Of a stretch of DNA of 64,000 bases, positions 1 to 10,424 are shown in pieces. The notes beneath the pieces are model-generated. The model ran no database searches, was not told the origin of the DNA, and saw only the letters and a list, made by a program, of their open reading frames with translations. Position numbers and translations under genes: made by a program. Within the stretch, counting starts at the first letter, position 1. Each line of letters begins with the position of its first letter. The stretch is from Eupeodes corollae (lineage: Eukaryota; Arthropoda; Insecta; Diptera; Syrphidae): NCBI RefSeq assembly GCF_945859685.1, contig NC_079149.1:52346991-52410990 (forward strand). Direction: 5' to 3'.

Positions 1-1429
1 TTTACCACAAAAGTTTTCGCAGCCATTGCTATTGGTTTTAAATAACTGTAACTAGTCACAACACAATTTGTATTTTGAAACGAAACATTTAAAAACATGT
101 TAACGTAACACAAAACCGTCAAAAGTTATTAGAAACAAAAAAAAACTATTTTCAAAAACTCTATGGCTTTTTTGTGGAAATATCACTCACTTAAAGTTAA
201 GTATTTGAAATTAAATCAGCACAATAAAAGTTTTCTCCACATTCCATTAAAATAAATATAAACTAGATTTGTATAAAACAAACTCTCGAGAGTGTTTTGT
301 TCCCTGAATGTGATATTATTTCATATAAACAAACGCAATTTATTTGAATTCTTCATGTTGGCATTGGTGCAATCAAAACTTTTTAGCCAAACTAATTTTC
401 TAATGCAAATATTTGTTTATAAAAAATATACTGCAAATAACTAGAAGGTTTAGATTTTTTGAGTTTGAAACATGATGGGTCTGTTATTTCATAGAACGAA
501 AACTGAAATTGTATCCCATATCAATTTATATTGTTACTGGAACAAGGAAAAGATTCCTATAAAATCCTTTAAAGTTGATAATATTTTTTAGATTCAGGGG
601 TGGTACAAGCTTGGCACAGTTGATAAATGACAACCACATAGCCAATAAGACTTCAGGTTTGTCCCTGTTTATAGATACATTCATTCAGCTTGGTTCAGTT
701 GAATTAAACCAATTAGAGTCTTGACGTAGTGATAATAAAATTCTTTTTCAAGAAAATTAATTCCTTTGATAAAATTTAACCTTTAAGAAAATCTAAGTCC
801 TTTTTGTAAAATGAATTTTTTTAGAGAAATTGTATCACACACTGATACGGATAGTTTTTAAAGAGTAACATGAGATATTAGAATTTTTCGCCATTTGTGT
901 CAGCAACTCAAAAAGCATAGATTTAAAGTAAGGGTTTTCCATTACGAGATTTTATTTAAAAAAAACAACCGCTACTCGGGCAGAATTGGAGTTGTTAAAA
1001 TTCATTAAATGATAATCCACAATCAATTTAAGACCTATATGATGAAATTTGTGAATTTATCTAGTACATATAGCCACTTATGTCACTTATAGCTCATAGA
1101 AAATTTCTTGAAAAGGTTAGGGTACTACAACCTTAGGTTAGGTTAAGTGAATGGGCGAATGATCAAATTAGATCTCTTATGATTCCCTGAAATTATTCTT
1201 ATAATTTCTCGGACAATTAAGTGTACGAGGTGTGTATCGAAGAGCATCCGGAATTTTTAAATTTCGCGAGTCTTGAGAGTTCGAAGGTCATTTTTATTTT
1301 ATTTTGTTGGTATACATGCCCCTAAAGTATGATGCAATTAACAGCTATAATCCCTGTTTACTTTGTCTGTGGAAGTGGCTAAAGTTCGACGTGTTTTTAT
1401 TAGCTTGGTGATTTTTGCTTGTTTAAACA
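1..1429. other. AT-rich sequence, no gene seen
   Basis: I find no open frame, splice-bounded exon or repeat that I can name. The sequence may be intron of Epac, since the first Epac exon seen starts at 4491 and is an internal exon. It may also hold the eroded 5' part of the mariner copy that follows. Confidence 0.4.
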
Positions 1430-2017
1430 ATGGAAGAATTGAAGAGTCAAAGAATTTGTATTAATTTTTGGGTTTTAAATGAAATAAATTGTAACAAAGT
1501 ACGTGAAATGTTACAAAAAGCCTATGGTGTGTCCGCTATGAAAAAAACAAGTGTTTACGAGTGGTATAAGCAGTTCCAAAATGACCGCGAACTCGTTGAA
1601 GATGACAAACGCTCCAATCGACGCAGCACTTCAATAATCGATTAAAATGGGAAAAAAGTGGAAATGATTATGAATGATCGCCGAATTAAAATTAGAGAAG
1701 TTGCTGATGAAGTTGGCATAACAATTAGCTCCTCTCATACATTTTTTTCAAGTGCTTTGGGCATGACAGGAGTGGCAGAAAAATTCATTCCAAAACTGCT
1801 GAGTTTTGACCAAAAAAGCAATCGCATGAACATCCCTCAGGAGCTGTTAAATGACGATAACGAAGATCCAAGTTTGCTAGAAAGGGTCATAACTGGTGAT
1901 GAAACATGGGTGCACGGTTATGGTGTCGAAACCAAAATTCTGGGTACTTTTTTGAACACACCTCGTATAACCTATGATTCTAGCTCATGTCATTTTTCAG
2001 GCTTTGATAAAACCTAA
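1430..2017 (+). pseudogene. mariner transposase fragment, N-terminal half
   Basis: Two open frames (1430-1645 and 1658-2017) together resemble the first half of a mariner-family transposase. The first carries the paired helix-turn-helix DNA-binding region, including VYEWYKQF. The second carries VKIREVADEVG-like text and the first catalytic block, GDETWVHGYGVETK, whose aspartate is the first residue of the DDD triad. The frames are separated by an in-frame stop near 1645. The C-terminal half, with the second and third aspartates, is missing. I did not find terminal inverted repeats. It is a dead copy and has no link to the neighbouring host gene. The family assignment is secure; the subfamily is not. 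Confidence 0.8.
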
Positions 2018-2854
2018 AAGACTATTTTCTGCAAAGTCTTCGAATTCTTTTAGACTACCGAAGAAGTATTTTTTTTCTTAAAATTTGTATCTTTTGTTAG
2101 TAGTGCACTCGTGTTCTTCCTCGTCGTTTCATCTCTTGCATATGCCTTTGTCAACAAGCCGCATTTTTTCCTGTGGTGTCTAAGCAGTTTGTGGGCAGTT
2201 ACTTTGATAACAAGCTGCTACCTCAGGTATGTTGGCTGTTAACCTGACGTTCTTTTCAATTCCTAATGGCATACCTTAATCTTTAAAACTAAATAATCAT
2301 CTATAAAAATACTCGTTTTTATTGTAAAACCCCTGATCTTAGTAACTAAGTCGAATAACACACCTTTCCTTGAACTTTCTTTTGGCTAATCAACAAACCT
2401 AGTTCTTAAAAGTGATTGTATAGTTTGTGTATCATATTCGTTTGTGAATATTTAAAGTTTAAATATAAAGTGCTTCGGTCTTTTATTGTCGTTACAAAAA
2501 TTAATAATAACCAAAAGCACTCAATTTTACAAACTAAAATACTTTTAAAAACATGTTATTTTGTAGTTTTTATGTGTATAGTGGATTCACCTTAATTTAT
2601 TTTTCGTGTACTATAAAGTACTCTTGTTTTTAAAATCAATTGTTTATATATTCATTTCGGATTAATTGATGTTATTTTTTTACTTTATATAATATTTAGT
2701 GTGAATAAGGTAAGGTGTGTTTTTTATTAACCTGTGATTTTCAAGAAGAAATAAAACCCATACAATTTAATGTAATTTATCTTTATTATAAAAATAAGGT
2801 TTAATTTTATGTTTTAAAAGTGATTTACAAGTTGCAAGTTGGTGCAGGAACTTT
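2018..2854. other. AT-rich sequence, no gene seen
   Basis: Nothing recognisable was found. A short, steeply AT-rich stretch precedes the tail of the next LINE. Confidence 0.35.
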
Positions 2855-3640
2855 TTTACTTACTTAAGGTGGCGTTACAGTATCCGACGGACCTGGGCCT
2901 GAACCAATATGCATCTCTAGCCAACTCAGTCCGTAGCCAAATTTTTTGAGGTCCATTCCCACCTAGCTACGTGTGGTACCTGAGTCTAAGTTCTTCCTCC
3001 ACTGCACCATCACTTACATTACTACTTTCTTCACCTCCCATCTGTGCAGACAAATCGTCCAAAGAATTTTTCTCTCAAAGCATCCTAAGACGCTTTCATT
3101 ATTCCTTGAAAGGGTCCAAGCCTCAGTGCCATGTTTAAGAACCGAGATGATGAGTGCCTTGTAGATGATGTCGGTATATGCTCAAAGGAGGACTTTACTG
3201 CTCAATTGCCTTCTAAGTTCAAGGAAACAGCGATTACCAAAAGTTATTTTTCGATTGATTTCACCGCTGGTGTCGTGGTCTCAATTAATAGCATTGACTA
3301 GGTAGACAAAGTCCTTAGATACCTCACAGTTACAGCTTATAATGGTGACGTTTTGTCTAGGACGTCTTTGTTCAACGTCCTTTTTTGATAACAGCATCTA
3401 CTTGCTCCTGCCCTTTTTGACCACTAAACCTATCTTTTCCGCTCCCGTCGCATTGCTCAAAAACACACCACTGACATCACACTTTCATCTTCCAATTATA
3501 TTCATATCATAAGCGTATCCGAGTTATTGGATGGACTTTTGGAAGATTGTGCCTTTAGCGTTGACGGTTCTAGCAAGAAGCCCAATTTTCTACCACTTTT
3601 TGCCGTATGGGGTCTTTTCGAGGCCGTATATCAGTAATGA
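2855..3640 (-). mobile_element. RTE-like non-LTR retrotransposon, 3' fragment
   Basis: The left edge carries a short TAAG-type tail followed by a conserved block (AAGGTGGCGTTACAG near 2875). The same block ends the better-preserved copies at 54606 and 60350. Read on the minus strand, the segment covers the region after the reverse-transcriptase core, including remnants of the stretch that reads FERK(I/V)L in other copies. No frame is intact. The fragment fades out beyond about 3640. It belongs to the same family as the copies at 15.4, 54.6 and 59.5 kb. Clade assignment to RTE is by resemblance only. Confidence 0.7.
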
Positions 3641-4490
3641 CGCTCCAAATATTTTCCTTCTAGGCGTTAATATGCCGAATTTAACTATGTCAACAAGCAA
3701 TTTTACATAATCCTACAGAAAATAGTCCAGCAGTGTTAAATTGTACGAACTTGCGCTTAACAAAAGTTTCGTTCAATAAATGAATTGTTTTATAAACCAA
3801 AAGTATTGCCAGATTAAAAACAGCAAGTCTAAGAAAACACCCGTTATTAAATTAAAATGGTGTGTGCTACTTGAAATACTCGTACTAAGAAATAAAAGGT
3901 ATCAGAAAATTAAGGGGCTGTATAAGTGATTGTTTGTACTTGCTTTAACCACAGGTTAAATTTTTGTTTAATTCAACTTCCTTATTATATAAAATTCTAA
4001 CCTCAATTAAACAAACAAATTAATTAGACATTAAATTCCCGAGATATATAGACTCTTACCAAATATTTTCGACAACAATAGACTGAAGTACTTGGTTTTT
4101 AAGCGCTTTATTTAATAACCCAAAACAGTGATGTTGATAAGCCCTTAAAGTTCTTATTTTGTTGTTAATTTTATGCCTGAATAGAAAAGGAAGTTATCCT
4201 CGAATTTATACATTTCCTCTTTCATAGGAAAAGTAAAATAAATAAGTCTTTATTGTGCGTCTTTTACTATACGTCCTATACTCTTACTTGTTTACTGTTG
4301 AATTTCAAACCACAAGACAATATTATCATATGGGCTAAAATTCAAACCTTGAGAGCAGGAAATTCCTGAACACTAAAGTTCTCTTTGTACTTTGTGGGAG
4401 TCGCTTCTAACCGACTTTATTATTTATTCATATATATAGAAATATTTGTGTTTCCTTAACTCCTTTGCACTTTTCATTGTGAGAATACAG
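3641..4490. other. probable Epac intron, no repeat named
   Basis: This AT-rich stretch lies upstream of the first visible Epac exon. The acceptor AG at 4489-4490 closes it. No further upstream Epac exon could be recognised in it. Confidence 0.4.
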
Positions 4491-7400
4491 GTGGAGGTGG
4501 CGGTGGGGGCAATACGCCCGAGGACCGAGAATATAATTTAAATTTTAAAAAGCGAGTTGTTCAATTCGTACAAAAATGGTTAATGGCCGTGCGCCATGCT
4601 GCATTCGAGGAATCTGTCGTCTGTGATTTTATTGAGGTAAATAATCAAAAAACTCATCGACTCGCATATCTATGTTATAGCTGTGCAACCATGAACCACC
4701 ATCATTTCAATATAGCTCCATAATCATCATGACGTGCTCGTTGATTTAATGTTGATTCATTTTTAATAGGACCTGGCTGCTGATGTCGAAGCTGATCCAG
4801 ATTTAAATGAGGAAACGAGCGTCGTTCACAATATTCTCACTCAACTGTCACGCTACCAAGAGGACCGAACTGCCAATGCTGGACAAAAGTGGAAGCTACC
4901 ACCAAATGGCCAACCAATTTGTCTGTTCAGTGGAAATACCACAACGTCAAGGACTGTAATCCGACCGGATGATGACAGTAAGTTTCCGAAGAATTTCGAT
5001 TATTTCATTTGGAATTTTGTGGCAATTCCAAGCGTACCTCCACTCCACTTTTGAATACTGACCACTTTTTAAGAGTGTTCAGTTCGTTCCACATTTAGGT
5101 ACCTATATTTATAGTGCATCATCTCTTATATTTCACAGTCATCTTTCGAGTTTATTGTGCTGACCACACCTACTGCACCCTACGCTTCCCATTGCACACC
5201 ACTGCTGGTATAATAAAGGCATGTGCCGCTGACAAGCTGCAACTGAACCGAGGACCCGATGACCTGGCTCTTGTCGAAGTAAAATCGAACGGAGAACGTT
5301 CGAAATTTAAGGATAACGATGTTAGCATTCCAACGGGATTAAGTCTTAATGGCCGCCTCTTTGTTTCTGTTAAGGATCACCTAGACGCACTGGTAAGTCT
5401 ATATATATATATACCCTATACCCACACACTTATTGAGTGGAATATTAAATGCATGAAGTGTACTCTAGAGAGGGATTACAAACTAATTTGTTCTTTTGTT
5501 TTTCTATGTGTTATGCTTTTGTGTTCCTTGACAGACTCCATTGCCCGAACAAGAAGGACCTACGGAAGGAGTTGATGTGGATTTAGAAATTATAAGTACC
5601 AAAGAGCTGGCTTACCATATAACAATTTTCGATTGGGACCTATTTTGGGCGGTGCACGAGTATGAGTTGCTGTATCATACCTTTGGAAGATATCATTTCG
5701 GAAAGGTACGTAAACGTGTGATGGTTGTTTTGTGTTGTGGTTGGAACGCATAAGGAAAGGATTCATTTTTGTCCTTCTGAGGAGTCGTTGTAGTCGGTGT
5801 TAGATATGCCACCTTTTATATATATCTTCCTATAAGAAGAGAATTGTCTGTATACCTTCAGAACCTTTATATTTGCAAATACAAAAGCGACATTTGCAAT
5901 CAATTTGCATTATTTATAATATCATTGTGAGTTGTAAGGAGATTTTCCCAGCAAATGTGGTAAATTTAAGAGGAATGCTAATGTTTCATGATTTCCTATA
6001 TGGAGATATAGTTAGTTATATATTTTTATGCAAGAACAAGACCATTATGTTGGAACATTTCTAAGCTTTATTGTTTGTCATGGGGTTTTGCTTTTTGTTT
6101 TGTAACCTAGCACTAGGTTCATTTTCAATTGATAGAGGACGAAGGATCTGTTGAATAAAAGATTGTTCAATCCTACGATTTCTAGAAAATTGTTAAACAT
6201 CTTACTTGTGCATTGTGATGATGGGGCTACGTCTTGGTTGTAAAATGGAAAATTATGTTGTGGATGGAATACTTATTTCTCCAGCCGATTACGATAGAAG
6301 TGATTCTGGTATAGATTAAGGCCTATAGTTGATGGTTGATAATACTCCAAAGTTAGGCTGATTCAAAATTTACAAATTTTTGAAGTACAATCTTGATAGA
6401 CTGAAATGTATTGTCATTTTTAAGAGATATAATGGATTAGTACTTCATTTCTCCTATTATTCGGTGTTAACGAACATAAAATGTAGGTTTTGAAAGTTTT
6501 CTCATTAGAAAGCATCGAAAAGGGAATTTTTTCAAAGTTATATCAAAAAAAGAATAAAAATATTTAAGTTAAGAATTCGGACATGATTAATCTGATGTCT
6601 TCCGAATATGAAATTTCATAAAAAGAATAAAAGGCAAATAAAGGGTGATTGTGTTAACATTAATTTCCGAATTCGAATAAAAATTACATACCTAAGATTT
6701 CTATTTACATAAAAATGGAAATTTAACATCAATTATTTGCCAAGTAGTTGAAAAGTAAAAATTTATATCTAATTATGCTTCTTATTCTTCTCGATGGGCA
6801 CAGAGTTCCAAAGGCATACAAAATTGTATCGGGGGAATATTTAAGCAAGGGAAATTCCGTTTACGGTATAGATAATCAGGTTGTTGAGTTTGGATGATTT
6901 CATGTAGGTAACTCAGAGATCGAAAGTTTATTAAGCTGTCTGTATATGTGATATGTGATCATAACGACGTAGATTATAAATATAGCGGGCAATATTGTTA
7001 TAAGCAACATTTAATTTGCAGCTATTCACACAGTCTAGTTTACAAAAAAGATTTCACACCCATACAGTGCAATCGGTAGTATAAGGACCTTAGCAAGTAG
7101 CAGTTTAATTTTGATAGGAATGAAATTTTAAGTGACTTGAAGAAGTCGGAGACTTCCATAGACTTTACCAATCTCACTATTAAGGTGGTCATCCCAAGTG
7201 AGAGTGCGATTGAATACTACGCCTAGGGCTCTAGCAGTGCTTACATATTCAATGATTCGTCGTCAAGTTTCAACGGGTTTAAACCCGATAAATTAAAGTT
7301 TTTGCGATTAATGGAGAGGGATGTTGATTTAACAGGGTTAAGGCGGAGATCGTTCTTTTTTGACCCCTGTGAAATGCGGAGCAGATCCTCGTTCATTAAA

Positions 7401-10400
7401 GCTACTGCAAGGTCTACTTATAAGGAGCTACACATTATCAGCATACAGATGAAATATGCAATGTTTAGCAACTCGTTGTAACTCATTTATGTAAAGTGAG
7501 AAGAGCATTGGTCCAAGGATAGATCCCTGTGGCACTCCACTCATGACATTGAGAAAGGTGACCGAGTATCCATTGGCCACCACGCATTGTTGCCTTGCGC
7601 TGAGATACGAAAGAACAAGCTTACAGGACTCTAAAGAAAACCCAAAGTTAATTCGCAGCTTTCTACAAAGAATTGAGTGATTAACAGTACCAAGGTCCTT
7701 TGAATAATCTAACAGTGTTAGCAATGTAACATGATCACTGTCCATTGCCATCCTTATTTCATCAGTGACAAAAAGTAAGGCGGATTTGCAGGTCGAAACC
7801 CAGACTGATAGCTACTTAACAGGTTGTTGATTGTAAGATATTTTTTGATCTGCCCCAAAATAGTTTTTTCAAACACCTTCGAAAGAAACGGAAGAATGGC
7901 AATCGGCCAATTGATGGTTTTTAGGCTTGTGTAGAACAGTCTAGGGTTACTTATGATGGTCTCGTAAGGTGCTAATCATATTTACTGTCGTGCACTTTAG
8001 CTATGATCATTAAAAATATGTCCTGCCTGATGTCATGCGATAAATCCAGTTGGTTCCATTCCCGGAAAGAAGAAGCATTGGTTCTCAATGATCTTAGAAC
8101 GTTTGATCTATGAAGACTAATTTTATCTCTTTCCATCACTTTTATTAGATAAACTAAATGCGTTTTCAAGTTACCAAGTTATATCCATAGAGAAGAACCT
8201 TAATGAGATCTCTCGTAAGATTTAGACTCCACAGTAGAATATAATTTGAACATCAATGTAAAAGGCGAACAGAATGGCACTCCAAGAACATGCCTGTGGT
8301 ACACCTGTATACGTATGAAACCATTCTGAAAACTTTGAACCATCCCACACAGCTGCACTTGATGATTGCTATAAATTAAGTAGAAAAAATCCACAATTTT
8401 GTTTTTCTGCTCCATTTTTATAGAATTCAGCTGAAATGCGCCATCACATTATCAAGAATTTTTCAGAATGATAAGATTTCGAATTTAGTTTAATTAAAAA
8501 TACTGATATTTCTTTTTGTTCTGTCCCACAAAAGAAACTTTTTTTTACTTCTTTAAACGATTGAGATGTCCTAAATTCTTATGTTTTTCTATCAGATCAG
8601 GTTTTAACAAAAAAAAGTTTAAAATATGCCCCTTTAAAATGTTTAAAGCAACCAAAAATGTTTTTTTTATTTTGAACTAACAATTTCTTTTAAATATTGC
8701 TTTGCATTTCTTTAAGGTTTTTGTAAGAGAGGTGCAATCTACCAACTTATGAAGATTTTTCGAATATTATATGTAAATATTTAAACTGAATATTGAAGCG
8801 AAAGTTTATAGGTTTTGGTCACAGATTTTATTGAAAATCTACTTCGTATATTTAGAGATTTATAAAAAGCCTTATTTACTTATTTTTAAAATTTCATTTA
8901 AGATTTAAATTCATTATTATTTCGATCGTACTGATAGTTTCTTTGTACGAAAAATTTACATTAACTATTTCCTTACAATTAGTTAAATCCCAACAAAAAT
9001 GCCACACTGTGATTTGTTTAACGTCCAAAACATGTCGACAAATGAGGCTAAACTTTAATTTGCAATAAAATAATTGTTTAAAGTGCACCTATGGAAAGTA
9101 ACGAATGTAATAATTATATTCGATGTCTCGAATATTTTTAAAGAAATCAGTCTATATTTATGTTTTGAATAACATTTTTTAAGTTATTTAAATAATAACG
9201 TTGATTTTTATTAAACATGTCTTAAATGACATGACATTTGCCCACGAAGGACGTTAATGGGAAGTTATCGGTGTAGGATGTATCATAACTCTAAAAAGCA
9301 AGTTTGAGATTTTACAATGGTGATGACGAATAATAGTTTGCTGACCTTTTTACCAACGATAAAATGATCTAAACACTAGAAATTAAATTTCTGAAGAATT
9401 TTTATCAAATTTCAATTCTGTAAATGATAACAACGCCATAAAGTTTATAGGAAAAAGGAAGACCATAAAGTTTCGTAGAAAAGTACCTCAGAATTTAGTT
9501 GGAAAAATTTTCCAAAAAGAAAAATATTCCAAGATTATGAATTCATAATAATAAATATTTGTTTAATTACTTCCATTATTCATATATTATTTACTTGTGT
9601 AACTATAACTTTTTGTTTTCCAGATAACTGCAAATCTTGATGTTTTTCTTAGACGTTTCAACGAATTACAATATTGGATTGTTACGGAAATTGTATCTAC
9701 ATCGAGTATGAGTAAACGTGTTGGTCTCCTTCGAAAATTCATCAAATTAGCTGCTTAGTAAGTTCAATATCATTGAATTGAACCAATTCAATTAAAAAAT
9801 TTTGCATTCTCAAATATTATAGCTGCAAGGAATACCAAAATCTCAATGCATTCTTTGCCATTGTTATGGGTCTCTCCAATATGGCAGTATCTCGTCTACA
9901 ATTAACCTGGGATAAAATTCCCTCAAAGTTTCGCAAACTGTTTCAAGAATTCGAAGCTTTAATTGACCCAAGTCGAAATCACCGGGCGTATAGAGTATTT
10001 GTTGGAAAATTGCAACCACCTGTTATACCATTTATGCCATTGCTCCTAAAGGACATGACATTTGCCCACGAAGGTAATAAAACCAGTCTCGATGGTTTGG
10101 TCAATTTTGAAAAGATGCACATGATGGCCCAAACGATGCGAACGATACGTTTCTGTCGGTCACGAAGTCTTGGTAAGTGAAGTTGTATACATGTACCTAA
10201 CCTATGCTTTATGGTCTTGCCATCCAATTAATAACATGCGGCATTTGTGAATATTTTATGCGAATGTTTTCAAATTGGTTTTCCCATCTACAGGTTTGGA
10301 ACCACCCTCACCCAAGACTGAAGGTGAAATACGTTCGTTTATAAGTTGCTTACGCGTCATCGATAACCAGAGAGTCCTTACAGGAATGTCACAGAAAATC

Positions 10401-10424
10401 GAACCAACTAGAAAAATGAACTAA
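4491..10424 (+). CDS. Epac: Epac, cAMP-regulated Rap guanine-nucleotide exchange factor (3' half, 7 exons)
   Basis: The C-terminal ~465 residues of Epac (RAPGEF3/4 family) are encoded here. Epac is a cytoplasmic protein that binds cAMP and loads Rap GTPases with GTP. Exons joined by GT-AG introns are 4491-4636, 4770-4977, 5139-5392, 5535-5705, 9624-9757, 9823-10172 and 10294-10424; phases agree at every junction. Exon 1 carries the REM/RasGEF-N region (KRVVQFVQKWLMAVRH). Exon 3 is the Ras-association-like domain (VYCADHTYCTLRFPLHTT). Exons 4-7 are the CDC25-type catalytic domain, with ELAYHITIFDWDLF, NAFFAIVMGLSNMAVSRL, DPSRNHRAYR and PFMPLLLKDMTFAHEGN. The protein ends in SQKIEPTRKMN before TAA at 10422. 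An AATAAA polyadenylation signal follows at 10488. The cyclic-nucleotide-binding and DEP domains are not in view, so this is partial at the 5' end. Intron 4 (5706-9623) is swollen by retroelements. I see no frame damage. Confidence 0.93.
6960..7960 (-). mobile_element. Jockey/CR1-like LINE reverse-transcriptase fragment in an Epac intron
   Basis: Minus-strand frames, the longest at 7751-7428, read as the reverse-transcriptase core. In order they contain LPFLSKVFEK (near 7880), YQSGFRPANP, SGVPQGSILGPMLFSLYINEL and HLYADNV, the last a degraded YADD catalytic box. Further 3' on the minus strand, to about 7000, comes decayed text resembling the thumb region (LTWDDHLN). Several stops and frame shifts make it dead. 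It lies antisense to Epac inside intron 4, so it is not expected to disrupt splicing. Boundaries are approximate, and no target-site duplication was found. Confidence 0.8.
7965..8440 (-). mobile_element. second LINE fragment, rearranged or internally deleted
   Basis: The minus-strand frame 8415-8200 has a decayed GVPQ-type reverse-transcriptase block when read with frame shifts (TGVPQACSWSAILFAFY). The frame 8169-7972 carries HLVYLIKVMERDKISLHR and NASSFREWNQL. The latter closely matches the C-terminal text of the LINE at 42.4-43.5 kb (ILKVMRRNERSLHK, NASLLKEWNQI). C-terminal sequence therefore lies upstream, in minus-strand sense, of the reverse-transcriptase piece at 7.4-7.9 kb. This points to two separate insertions or a rearrangement. 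Confidence 0.65.
8480..8860 (+). repeat. interspersed repeat 'R2', degraded copy
   Basis: This stretch shares scattered but collinear blocks with 54400-56830 (interrupted by a LINE) and 62820-63430. Shared blocks are the CCTAAATTCT block, TTTTTCTATCA, AACTTATGAAG, and TAAATATTT followed by GAATATTGAAG-type text. It has no coding capacity. It is a non-coding repeat family of unknown class. Confidence 0.5.
9228..9250 (+). repeat. 23-bp copy of a downstream Epac exon segment inside the intron
   Basis: These 23 bases are identical to exon positions 10052-10074 (they would encode DMTFAHEG). Here they lie in intron 4 with no exon context. They directly precede an R1-type terminus at 9257-9282. This is too long for chance in a window of this size. 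Confidence 0.85.
9252..9290 (+). repeat. R1-family terminus, solo fragment
   Basis: The block AATGGGAAGTTATCGGTGTA matches the right-hand terminus of the R1 repeats (compare 32336, 35233, 37654). No R1 body precedes it. Confidence 0.55.

Noticed and set aside
1..4490. search for the cyclic-nucleotide-binding and DEP exons of Epac
   Set aside because: No splice-bounded segment with those motifs could be read; they are probably outside the window.
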